Shown in pieces: positions 8,063 through 16,531 of a stretch of 64,000 bases of DNA; the first letter of the stretch is position 1; each line of letters opens with the position of its first letter. The stretch spans positions 1-64,000 of the forward strand of contig CACMFU010000003.1 of NCBI GenBank assembly GCA_902613065.1, read 5' to 3'. The notes under the pieces were generated by a model. That model had not been told where the DNA came from, did no database searches, and saw nothing but the letters and a program-made list of their open reading frames with translations. The DNA is from an uncultured Pelagibacteraceae bacterium. GTDB lineage: Bacteria; Pseudomonadota; Alphaproteobacteria; Pelagibacterales; Pelagibacteraceae. A program made the position numbers and the translations under genes.

Positions 8063-8107
8063 AGCTAAAAGGAAAATGGGACATTTAACAACTATAGAAA
8101 AATAGTT

Positions 8108-8731
8108 TTAAGAAATTGTTTGGATCAAAGAAATATTATTGTTTGTGGGTTTGTTAACTTCCTTTGAAACTTCATGAAAGTTTAATTTTGTTTTTTTACA
8201 CTCTTTCAGAAAACTCGATCCTGTTAATTCAAGATTTAAATATCTATTAACATCATTTTCATTGATTATAACAGGCTGTCTATGATGTATTTCTTTAATA
8301 TTTTCATCTGCATCCTCGGTTATTAAACAAAATTGATCGTTGTCATAAATAGCCGCTAAATACATAAGCTTTTTATCCTCTCTTAAAAAATAATAAGGTG
8401 TTTTATTTTCTTTTTCTCTTTTCCACTCATAAAAACCATCTGCTACAGCTACACATCTATGTAGTCGAATTAATTTTTTGAAAGACACTTTTTCATCTAT
8501 AGTTTCTAGTCTTGCATTTATTAAAGGTTTAAAATCTTTTTGCTTAGCCCAGCTAGGTACTACTCCCCACTTTAAATTTTCTAGAGTATTTCCATTATTA
8601 TATTTTTTAATTACAGGTAATTTTTGAAATGGATGTGCATTATAATTTTCATTATCTTCAACTTGTATAGCTGACTTAACAAGTTTTTTTGTTTTTGTAA
8701 CGGGGCTAGTTATTACGTATCTTCCACACAT
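8108..8731 (-). CDS. SRAP-domain DNA-protein crosslink protein (YedK/HMCES type)
   Basis: A 207-residue SOS-response-associated peptidase (SRAP). The initiator Met is followed at once by Cys2 (MCGRY), the residue that forms a thiazolidine crosslink with abasic sites in this family. Other hallmarks are the WGVVPSW motif, INARLET, VAVADGFYEWK with the catalytic Glu, and HHRQPVI. It protects abasic sites in single-stranded DNA, in the cytosol. It diverges from the acetyltransferase gene across a 36-base gap that holds a perfect 16-base palindrome. Confidence 0.93.
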   Translation of the reverse strand: MCGRYVITSPVTKTKKLVKSAIQVEDNENYNAHPFQKLPVIKKYNNGNTLENLKWGVVPSWAKQKDFKPLINARLETIDEKVSFKKLIRLHRCVAVADGFYEWKREKENKTPYYFLREDKKLMYLAAIYDNDQFCLITEDADENIKEIHHRQPVIINENDVNRYLNLELTGSSFLKECKKTKLNFHEVSKEVNKPTNNNISLIQTIS

Positions 8732-8749
8732 ATTTAATTTTCTTGGTTT

Positions 8750-8765
8750 AATCTAAATTTAGATT
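8750..8765. promoter_or_regulatory. 16-base palindrome between divergent genes
   Basis: Perfect inverted repeat AATCTAAA/TTTAGATT in the 36-base gap between the SRAP gene and the acetyltransferase gene. Its position just upstream of both starts would suit an operator, but A/T-only palindromes of this kind arise easily in such AT-rich DNA. Confidence 0.3.
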
Positions 8766-8767
8766 AT

Positions 8768-9238
8768 ATGTTTTTCGAAACTATGAAATCAATAGAAAAT
8801 AATTTTGATGATCCGCAAGTAAATGAGTTGCTAACTAAGCATTTTATTGAATTGAGATCAGTTTCTCCTGAGGGGAGTTCGCATGTATTAGATATACCTG
8901 GATTAAAGGATCCAAGTATAAAATTCTGGAGTTTGTGGGAAAATAATGAATTAATTGGTTGTGGAGCTTTAAAATTATTTGATGAAACGCATGGAGAATT
9001 TAAATCTATAAGAGTTTCAGATAAATTTAGAAATAAAAAATATGGTGGAAAAATAATTTCACATCTTATTGAAAAATCTAAACAAATAGGAATTACTAAA
9101 CTAAGTGTCGAAACTGGTGCGGGTGATTTTTTTGCGCCCGCTAGAAAACTTTTTAAAAGTTTTGGTTTTAAAGAGTGTGGGCCTTTTGCGCACTATAAAG
9201 ATGATCCTAATTCGTGCTATTATTCAGTAGACATTTGA
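8768..9238 (+). CDS. GNAT-family N-acetyltransferase
   Basis: A 156-residue GNAT protein. The acetyl-CoA-binding motif A appears as SIRVSDKFRNKKYGGKIISHL, with the R/Q-x-x-G-x-G/A signature represented by RNKKYGGK. The C-terminal FFAPARKLFKSFGF is the usual motif B. Substrate is unknown; related YsnE-like proteins act on small molecules. An alternative in-frame Met lies five codons downstream (8783). Followed after ten bases by an unknown gene with a good AGGAG ribosome site, so the two are probably cotranscribed. Confidence 0.85.
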   Translation: MFFETMKSIENNFDDPQVNELLTKHFIELRSVSPEGSSHVLDIPGLKDPSIKFWSLWENNELIGCGALKLFDETHGEFKSIRVSDKFRNKKYGGKIISHLIEKSKQIGITKLSVETGAGDFFAPARKLFKSFGFKECGPFAHYKDDPNSCYYSVDI

Positions 9239-9248
9239 GGAGTTTAGT

Positions 9249-9689
9249 TTGGAAGCTGATAAATCAAGACCATTTGTATTATATGTTGCTGAAATCATTT
9301 ATCGAAAGATATATGAAATCAAGATTAAAAATCCAAATTTAACTAATATTCAAGCTTTTGAAATATTTATTGCATCAGATGATTATAATGAAATTAGTTC
9401 AGGAAATTTTCATGATAAATGGTTTAAAGAACTTGAGAGCAATGACTACGTAGATAAATCTACAAAAAAAAAGATTAATCAAGAAACTATAAGACTTTTA
9501 CAAATACAAAAAGATACTATGATTAAACAATTAATGAAAATCCCAAAATTATATTATGCAAAAAGTCACTTTCCTTTGGAATTATCTCAAAGAGCATTTG
9601 ATCATTTGTGGAGAGTTTGTGAAAGTTATGAACTTTGGTGTAAAGAAACTAAACAAAATGGATTAATATTATTAAATTTAACAGAATAA
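9249..9689 (+). CDS. Protein of unknown function (146 residues)
   Basis: Not recognised. It begins with TTG, preceded by TTTGAGGAGTTTAG, so the ribosome site supports this start. The protein is soluble, rich in Lys, Ile and aromatic residues, with a central charged helical part (DKSTKKKINQETIRLLQIQKD) and a C-terminal FDHLWRVCESYELWCKET. No signal peptide, membrane span or metal motif. It lies between the acetyltransferase and the BT1-type transporter on the same strand with short gaps. Confidence 0.6.
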   Translation: MEADKSRPFVLYVAEIIYRKIYEIKIKNPNLTNIQAFEIFIASDDYNEISSGNFHDKWFKELESNDYVDKSTKKKINQETIRLLQIQKDTMIKQLMKIPKLYYAKSHFPLELSQRAFDHLWRVCESYELWCKETKQNGLILLNLTE

Positions 9690-9692
9690 TTT

Positions 9693-11309
9693 ATGAGTAA
9701 TAAAATTTTGAGATTTATAGATAGTACTTTAATAGATTTAGGAAGACAGTTTAAGTGGACCTATCTACCACCATTGATGATTTATCTTGCTGCTGGTATT
9801 TCAGGACTAACAGGTATTGTTGGAACTTTTTTTGTTAAAGACTATCTAAACTTATCTGCTGCTTTTCTTGCTGGACTGGGTTTTTGGGCTGGAATTCCAT
9901 GGGCATTGAAGATGCCTTTAGGTCATCTTGTTGATCTAATCTGGAATAAAAAAAATTACATGGTTTTTGTTGGAGCATCCTTAATCTCATTAAGTTTAAT
10001 TATAATGTACGGTTTAATAATTCATACTGAATGGATGTCCTCAATTCTTTCAGTAGAAACATGGTTTGTGATCAGTGTTTTGCTTGCTCCGATTGGTTAT
10101 GTTGTGCAAGATGTTGTAGCCGATGCTATGACTGTAGAAGCAGTTCCTTTAGTTGATGATAGTGGAAATAAATTTTCAAGAGATGAAATCAAACTTATGC
10201 ATACAACAATGCAAACTCTTGGAAGATTTGCAATAATTGGTGGAACTGTTTTAGTTGCTTTAGCTAACGTTATCCTCTTTAAAGGAGTAGACGATCTTGA
10301 ACAAGCAGATAAGATAAGTTTATACGGTTCAATTTATATATATGCTTTAATTATACCAATTGTATCCGTTCTTGGAATATTTCTCGCTTCATATTTAAAA
10401 AATCAAAAGAAAAGAAAACTTATTGAACAAGGTCATGAGGGTGACCAAGATTATGCTCCTTCAGAGAAAACTGAAGTAAACTGGTGGATATTAGGTGGAA
10501 GTTTAGTTTTTGTTATTTTCACTTTAGGTATTGGATCATTCAAAGTGCCATTTGCTCAAGAAATTGTTTTTGTAGGTTCAATGGCAATTATTCTATTTTT
10601 AATGAATAAATTAGTTAAAGAACTTCCTCAGGATTTAAGACTTACTGTTGTAGGGACAGCAATAATAATTTTTATTTTTAGAGCAATGCCAGGACCTGGT
10701 CCAGGTTTATCTTGGTTTGAAATTGATGTACTTGAATTCAATGAACAATTTTTTTCAGTGTTATCACTTATTGCTTCAGTTTTAACCCTTGTAGGGATTA
10801 TCTTATTAAGACCATTTATGGCAAACAACTCAATAGCTAAAATAATAGTGATTTTATCCATTGCAGGTGCAATTTTATTTTTACCAAGTGTTGGTATGTA
10901 TTATGGATTTCACAATTGGACATCATCAATTACTAATGGAGTTGTTGATGCCAAGTTTATTGCAATATTAAATACTGCACTTGAGTCACCTTTGGGACAA
11001 GTCTCAATGATACCTTTGCTTGCATGGATTGCTAAAAATGCTCCGTCGCACTTAAAAGCAACTTTCTTTGCAGTATTCGCATCTTTTACAAATCTTGCTT
11101 TATCAGCAAGTGCTTTAGGGACTAAATATTTAAATGAAATTTATGTTATTACTAGAGAAGTAAAAGATAAGGTAACAAACGCTATTCTTACCACTGCCGA
11201 TTATTCAGATCTAGGTATTTTGTTGATAACAGTAACACTAATAACTTTAATAATTCCAATTGTGTTTGTGGTTATAATTCAAAAGACTAAATTTAAAACT
11301 TCAGAATAA
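9693..11309 (+). CDS. BT1/MFS-type transporter (folate/biopterin transporter-like)
   Basis: A 538-residue membrane protein with about 12 or more hydrophobic segments and a charged central cytosolic loop (KNQKKRKLIEQGHEGDQ). Features close to BT1-family carriers are LGFWAGIPWALKMPLGHLVDLI in the first half and APIGYVVQDVVADAMTVEAVP, which matches the DxxxDA signature of that family. BT1 proteins of protists and cyanobacteria transport folates or pterins; whether this one does is unproven. It lies next to the folate-using mgd/sox and fhs genes. It converges with the sox operon with only three bases between stop codons. Confidence 0.7.
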   Translation: MSNKILRFIDSTLIDLGRQFKWTYLPPLMIYLAAGISGLTGIVGTFFVKDYLNLSAAFLAGLGFWAGIPWALKMPLGHLVDLIWNKKNYMVFVGASLISLSLIIMYGLIIHTEWMSSILSVETWFVISVLLAPIGYVVQDVVADAMTVEAVPLVDDSGNKFSRDEIKLMHTTMQTLGRFAIIGGTVLVALANVILFKGVDDLEQADKISLYGSIYIYALIIPIVSVLGIFLASYLKNQKKRKLIEQGHEGDQDYAPSEKTEVNWWILGGSLVFVIFTLGIGSFKVPFAQEIVFVGSMAIILFLMNKLVKELPQDLRLTVVGTAIIIFIFRAMPGPGPGLSWFEIDVLEFNEQFFSVLSLIASVLTLVGIILLRPFMANNSIAKIIVILSIAGAILFLPSVGMYYGFHNWTSSITNGVVDAKFIAILNTALESPLGQVSMIPLLAWIAKNAPSHLKATFFAVFASFTNLALSASALGTKYLNEIYVITREVKDKVTNAILTTADYSDLGILLITVTLITLIIPIVFVVIIQKTKFKTSE

Positions 11310-11312
11310 TTT

Positions 11313-11891
11313 TTATTCAGCTTTATAGCCAAATTCTAAACAAGCATCAGTTATTGAATGATAAAGAGATTCTCCAAAACTTCTTAAAGCAAATATTCTT
11401 ACTTTTCTTGGATTTGAACTGATAAAATCAATAGTTATTGTGATTGCATGAAAAGCAGAATTAGAACATTTTCCTTCATCAAGACCATCTAAATTTAACG
11501 GACAACCCTTTTTCAATACTTCATCTACCAAAGAACCTTCTAATTCAAGTATTGTTCTTGAATGAGATAGATCAGTTAATGCAAAATCATCATGACTTAG
11601 GTTTTCTAAAATAGATTTTTCTATTTCTTTATTCGTTGAAACGACCAACCAATTATCAGGTCCCATCCATAAAATTCTTGTATTAGTATTTGAAGATACC
11701 AAGAGTGTCTCAGGTAAATTTAAATTATCTATTTTTATTTTATCAATACTAATTGAAGATTTTTTATATTTAACAATTTGATAAATCAAAACATCCTTGA
11801 TTTCTCTAATATTTATTAGCTCATCTTTACTATCGTGATTGCCAAACAATCCATGTTTATGAATATTTTCTAGTGCAGAAACATTTTTCAT
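11313..11891 (-). CDS. mgdD: Sarcosine oxidase / N-methylglutamate dehydrogenase gamma-type subunit
   Basis: A 192-residue SoxG-type subunit, last gene of the four-gene minus-strand operon. It shows the GcvT-like half fold of the family: LLVSSNTNTRILWMGPDNWLVV, LTDLSHSRTILELEG and the C-terminal FALRSFGESLYHSITDACLEFG. The subunit stabilises the heterotetramer and helps shape the folate cavity. It overlaps the alpha-subunit gene by four bases. I use the mgd name because mgsABC and gmaS are in the same window; soxG is the alternative. Confidence 0.75.
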   Translation of the reverse strand: MKNVSALENIHKHGLFGNHDSKDELINIREIKDVLIYQIVKYKKSSISIDKIKIDNLNLPETLLVSSNTNTRILWMGPDNWLVVSTNKEIEKSILENLSHDDFALTDLSHSRTILELEGSLVDEVLKKGCPLNLDGLDEGKCSNSAFHAITITIDFISSNPRKVRIFALRSFGESLYHSITDACLEFGYKAE

Positions 11892-14884
11892 GATCTAACT
11901 CTTTTTCCTTCAGGGTCAACATAATGTGAAGATATAACTTCTACTTCAATTGATTTATTTTTTAATGGTGATACCGCAAAAAACTTTTTACCTATCATAT
12001 TTTTTCCATCTTTCATTATTGCCAGAGAAAATGGATTATTATTTTCTACACTCCAACAAGAAGAAGAAACGTGACCAAGTTTAGGGTTTGGTAATTTTGC
12101 ATTCTGATCTTGGACGATATGAGATCCTTCAGGAATACTAGACTTTCTATCAATTGGAATAAGTCCAACAATTTTTTGTCTGCTCTCAACATTAAATGCT
12201 TCTCTCCCTAAAGAATTTTTGCCGATAAAATCTTTTTTCTTTGAAACTAATCCATTTAATGAAACATCTGATGGGATTGTTCGACCATCTAATTCTGGCC
12301 CTGCAACGTGTCCCATTTCTATTCTTAATGTTGACAAAGCTTCAGTTCCATAAGGCTGATTTCCAAAATCTTTTCCTACTTCCATCATTTTCTCCCACAT
12401 GAACATTCCATGATCTGATTTGACATTAATCTCATATGCAAGCTCACCAGAAAATGAAATTCTAAAAATTCTTGATGGAACACCAAAAAATTCTGCTTCT
12501 TTATAGCCCATAAAAGGCAAAGCTTCATTTGATACGTCTAAGTCCGGATATAATTTTGATAACATGTCTCTAGATTTAGGTCCAGCAATTGCAGCCCCTG
12601 CCCATTGCTCAGTTGTAGAGACAACATTTACATTTAATTCTGGCCAAACAATTTGAAGATAATATTCTAAGTGAGATAAAACATTTGCAGCTTGTGCAGT
12701 TGTTGTTGTCATATGATAATGATTTTCTGAAATTCTTGTTGTTGTTCCATCGTCCATGACAATTCCATCTTCTCTAAGCATCAATCCATATCTTGCTTTT
12801 CCAACAGGTAATTTCATCCAAGCATTTGTATAAACTCTATTTAAAAATTCTGCTGCGTCTGGACCTTTAATATCAATTTTTCCTAATGTAGTTACATCGC
12901 ATATACCAACATTCTCTCTAACATTTTTTGCCTCTCTCTTTGAAGCTTCAAATAAAGTTTCACTTCCTAGCTTATAATATCGAGGTCTTTTCCAAGCACC
13001 TGCATCAACAAATACAGCATTATTTTTCTCATGCCATTCATGCATTGGGGTTTTTCTAGTCGGCATATATTCCATACCTACTTCACGACCAACTATTGTC
13101 CCGATTGTAATTGGTGTGAAAGGTGGTCTAAATGTTGTGTGTCCCACTTCAGGAACTATTTTATTTTCTATATTAGATACCAACTGAAGGCCATTTAAAT
13201 TACTTGTACGGCCTTGATCTGTTGCCATTCCAAGAGTTGTGTATCGTTTAACATGCTCTATTGATCTGTAGCCTTCTCTTAGTGCGATTTCTATATCAGA
13301 AACAGATACATCATTTTGAAAATCAACAAATCTTTTTGGATTTTCATTCTTAGGTAACGGCATACACCAAAATTTATCATGAGCTCCGTATTTCTTTTCA
13401 TTTACATTTGGAATTGAGATTTCTGTTTTAGTCTCTGTAATTTTTGCGGAAAGATTTGAACCATTTTCAAAACCATGTTTTAAACTTTCTTCTAATGTAA
13501 ATGATCCATTTGCTGCACCGACTGAGGTCTCATGTTGTTTTTTCTTATCTGGAATAAATGCATCAATTTTTTCTTCATACTTAAGTTTATTTCCTGACTG
13601 TGATGCTAAATGTACAGATGGTGTCCAAAATCCAGACACACAAATACAATCACAATCTACAGTTTCTATTTTCCCAAAAGAATTTTTATCTTTATTCAGT
13701 TTGCCAATTTTTGCAGATTTAACTTTTTTGTAACCATTAGCAACAATAACACCGTGAGAAAATCTTATATCAATTCCCTTTGATTTAGCTTCATCAATTA
13801 ATTCTGATGAATGTTCTTCTCTTGTATCTAATATAATTGGTTCAACATTATTTTTTTTGAACTCTAAAGCTGTTTCATATGCACTATCGTTATTTGTGAA
13901 TATTAAAGGTTTCTTTCCAACCAATACTCCATAGACTTTCATATATTCTTTTGCAGCTGCTGATAAAAAAATTCCTGGAGTATCATTGTTGCCGAACACA
14001 ATTGGTCTTTCAATTGAACCAGTTGATAAAATTGTTTCTTTGGCTCTAATATACCAAAGTCTTTGTCTTGGGGTGAATTTTGATTTTTTCTCTAAATGAT
14101 CACTAACTCTCTCAAACATTACCAGCATGTTATGATCATAATAACCAAAAACTTGAGATCTATTTTTTACAGTGACATTGGGCATAGATTTTAATTCAGT
14201 AATTATTTTTTCTGCCCAATCTTTTCCTGATAAGTTATCGATGCTTACATCATCGGTTAAAAGTGTTCCTCCAAATCTTGGTTTATCCTCAGCTAAAATT
14301 ACTTTTGCTCCATTTTTTGCAGCAGCATAAGCACTTGCTAATCCAGAGGGTCCAGATCCAGTAACTAATAAATCGCAATACTCAAATTTATGTTCATATC
14401 GTTCTTTATCTTTTTCTATCGAAGCAACCCCTAATCCTGCGGCTTTTCTAATGAAAGGTTCGTAAATTTTATACCAGAAACTTTTAGGCCACATAAATGT
14501 TTTGTAATAAAACCCTGCCGGGAAAAACATTTTTAAAAAATTATTAATTGCACCAATATCAAAATTTACTGATGGCCAACAATTTTGGCTTGTTGCGGAC
14601 AAACCTTCAATGAGTTCCATTTCTGTTGCATTAACATTTGGCTCTGAATGACCATTGAATTCTACTTGAAGCTTTGCGTTTGGTTCCTCTACTCCTGCTC
14701 CAAAAAAACCTCTTGGTCTATGATATTTAAAACTTCTACCAACTAAATGTATTCCATTTGCAATCAAAGCAGATGCAATTGTATCTCCCTCATATCCAAA
14801 TAATTTTTTACCATTAAAAGTAAAAGATATTTTTTTGTTTCGATTAATTAATCCCTCTTTATTTAATCTAAATGGTTGGCTCAT
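11888..14884 (-). CDS. mgdC: Sarcosine oxidase / N-methylglutamate dehydrogenase alpha-type subunit
   Basis: A 998-residue SoxA-type subunit. It has an N-terminal 2Fe-2S-ferredoxin-like segment (ISFTFNGKKLFGYEGDTIASALIANG), a dinucleotide-binding domain beginning at CDLLVTGSGPSGLASAYAAAKNGA, and a C-terminal GcvT-like folate domain with VCDVTTLGKIDIKGPDAAEF and FRISFSGELAYEINV. In this family the active site oxidises an N-methyl group, and the resulting imine or formaldehyde passes to THF as methylene-THF. Full length for the family. Overlaps both neighbours by four bases. Confidence 0.85.
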   Translation of the reverse strand: MSQPFRLNKEGLINRNKKISFTFNGKKLFGYEGDTIASALIANGIHLVGRSFKYHRPRGFFGAGVEEPNAKLQVEFNGHSEPNVNATEMELIEGLSATSQNCWPSVNFDIGAINNFLKMFFPAGFYYKTFMWPKSFWYKIYEPFIRKAAGLGVASIEKDKERYEHKFEYCDLLVTGSGPSGLASAYAAAKNGAKVILAEDKPRFGGTLLTDDVSIDNLSGKDWAEKIITELKSMPNVTVKNRSQVFGYYDHNMLVMFERVSDHLEKKSKFTPRQRLWYIRAKETILSTGSIERPIVFGNNDTPGIFLSAAAKEYMKVYGVLVGKKPLIFTNNDSAYETALEFKKNNVEPIILDTREEHSSELIDEAKSKGIDIRFSHGVIVANGYKKVKSAKIGKLNKDKNSFGKIETVDCDCICVSGFWTPSVHLASQSGNKLKYEEKIDAFIPDKKKQHETSVGAANGSFTLEESLKHGFENGSNLSAKITETKTEISIPNVNEKKYGAHDKFWCMPLPKNENPKRFVDFQNDVSVSDIEIALREGYRSIEHVKRYTTLGMATDQGRTSNLNGLQLVSNIENKIVPEVGHTTFRPPFTPITIGTIVGREVGMEYMPTRKTPMHEWHEKNNAVFVDAGAWKRPRYYKLGSETLFEASKREAKNVRENVGICDVTTLGKIDIKGPDAAEFLNRVYTNAWMKLPVGKARYGLMLREDGIVMDDGTTTRISENHYHMTTTTAQAANVLSHLEYYLQIVWPELNVNVVSTTEQWAGAAIAGPKSRDMLSKLYPDLDVSNEALPFMGYKEAEFFGVPSRIFRISFSGELAYEINVKSDHGMFMWEKMMEVGKDFGNQPYGTEALSTLRIEMGHVAGPELDGRTIPSDVSLNGLVSKKKDFIGKNSLGREAFNVESRQKIVGLIPIDRKSSIPEGSHIVQDQNAKLPNPKLGHVSSSCWSVENNNPFSLAIMKDGKNMIGKKFFAVSPLKNKSIEVEVISSHYVDPEGKRVRS

Positions 14885-15150
14885 CTTATTTCTTCTGTGA
14901 CTTTTGCTGTTTGGAAAATTTCATGTGTAGCGGTGTCTCTTTGCACCTTTATCCATTGTCTACATCCAGCTATATGTTGCCATAACTCTATATGTTTCCC
15001 TCTTGGACTTTTTCTCATATAAACAAAATTATCCCAATCCTCGCTTGATACTTCTTCATTTATATTAGGTCTTTTTACAGTTGCATCACCTCCATATGAA
15101 AATTCTTTTTGTGCTCTTAAACCGCAATAAGGACATTTGATGTATAACAT
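14881..15150 (-). CDS. mgdB: Sarcosine oxidase / N-methylglutamate dehydrogenase delta-type subunit
   Basis: An 89-residue SoxD-type zinc subunit. The N-terminal CPYCG (residues 6-10) and the later QHIAGCRQWIKVQRDT contain the Cys/His ligands of the structural zinc site in heterotetrameric sarcosine oxidase; FSYGGDA is another family block. It sits three bases from the beta-subunit gene and overlaps the alpha-subunit gene by four, the standard B-D-A-G order. Confidence 0.85.
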   Translation of the reverse strand: MLYIKCPYCGLRAQKEFSYGGDATVKRPNINEEVSSEDWDNFVYMRKSPRGKHIELWQHIAGCRQWIKVQRDTATHEIFQTAKVTEEIR

Positions 15151-15153
15151 TTT

Positions 15154-16410
15154 TTAACCAATCCAGGTTTTAGTTCCTAAACCTTTTTCATCTAAAAGAT
15201 GGCCTGTAGAAAATCTATTTAATCTTAATTCTGAATTTAATTCATGAACTTGATCTTGCGCAATTGTGTGAGCAAATGTCCAACCTGAGACAGGAGTTGA
15301 TTTAAAACCTCCATAACACCATCCGCAGTTTAAATATAAACCTTCAATATGAGTTTTATCAATTATTGGAGAACCATCCATTGACATATCCATGATCCCT
15401 CCCCATGTCCTTAACATTTTTAATCTACTTAAAAATGGAAACAAAGCTAAGCCACCTGTCAATACATGTTGTATAGTTGGCAAGTTACCTCTTTGAGCAT
15501 AACTATTATATCCATCAAGATCACCACCCATTACCATCTCACCTTTGTCTGATTGACTTATATAAAAGTGGCCTGCACCAAAAGTTACTACTCCGTCTAA
15601 TAATGGTTTTACAGGTTCTGAAACACAAGCTTGCAGTACATGAGTTTCTATTGGCAGTGTCATATTTAGTTTTTCAGCTAATATATTTGTGCTACCTGCA
15701 ACACATAATCCAACTTTTTTTGCTTTAATATCTCCTCTTGAAGTTCTAATTCCTTTTATTTTTCCATTTACAACATCAAAACCAGTGACTTCACAATGTT
15801 GTATTATATCTACTCCCATATCATCTGCTTGACGCGCATAACCCCAAGCAACAGCATCATGTCTTGCGGTACCAGCACTTGGTTGCATTAAACCACCAAA
15901 GATTGGGAAACGTACTTCATCACTAAAGTCTGCCATTGGAATTAATTTTTTAACTTCGTCTCTATCCAATAACTTTGCATCTATTCCATTTAATCTCATA
16001 GAGTTTCCTCTACGAGCATATGCATTCATTTGAGCATCTGAGTGGGCTAAGTTTATTATTCCCCTTGGAGAAAACATCACATTAAAGTTCAGTTCTTGAC
16101 TTAAGTTTCTCCACAAATCCATTCCAAATTCATTAAATCTTGCATTAGCATCGTACATAAAATTTGATCTTATGATCGTTGTATTTCGACCAACATTTCC
16201 ACCACCAATCCAGCCTTTCTCAATGATAGCTACATTTCTAATATTATGTTCTTTTGCTAAATAATATGCAGTAGCAAGACCGTGTCCTCCACCTCCAATG
16301 ATGACTACATCATATTCACTTTTTGGAGTTGGATCTTTCCAAGCAACTTCCCAATTTTGGTGATTGGAGAAAGCATTTTTGATTAGACTAAATACTGAAT
16401 ATTTCTGCAT
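15154..16410 (-). CDS. mgdA: Sarcosine oxidase / N-methylglutamate dehydrogenase beta-type subunit
   Basis: A 418-residue DAO-fold flavoprotein, first gene of the operon. It has the FAD-binding VVIIGGGGHGLATAYYLA near residue 35, the GGGNVGRNTTIIRS block, and PSAGTARHDAVAWG, whose His is at the position that binds FMN covalently in heterotetrameric sarcosine oxidases. The C-terminal YGGFKSTPVSGWTFAH is also typical. It oxidises the N-methyl group of sarcosine or N-methylglutamate. The 121-base gap to the divergent fhs gene should hold both promoters. Confidence 0.85.
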   Translation of the reverse strand: MQKYSVFSLIKNAFSNHQNWEVAWKDPTPKSEYDVVIIGGGGHGLATAYYLAKEHNIRNVAIIEKGWIGGGNVGRNTTIIRSNFMYDANARFNEFGMDLWRNLSQELNFNVMFSPRGIINLAHSDAQMNAYARRGNSMRLNGIDAKLLDRDEVKKLIPMADFSDEVRFPIFGGLMQPSAGTARHDAVAWGYARQADDMGVDIIQHCEVTGFDVVNGKIKGIRTSRGDIKAKKVGLCVAGSTNILAEKLNMTLPIETHVLQACVSEPVKPLLDGVVTFGAGHFYISQSDKGEMVMGGDLDGYNSYAQRGNLPTIQHVLTGGLALFPFLSRLKMLRTWGGIMDMSMDGSPIIDKTHIEGLYLNCGWCYGGFKSTPVSGWTFAHTIAQDQVHELNSELRLNRFSTGHLLDEKGLGTKTWIG

Positions 16411-16531
16411 CCGTAAGTTTTATAAAATTAAATATAAGTTTTTGCTAATTTTTTTTATATATATTTTTTAGATGTTTAAATACGTGACAAAAAAGGATAG
16501 TAATTCTGCTCATTAATAAGTAATTAGATTT

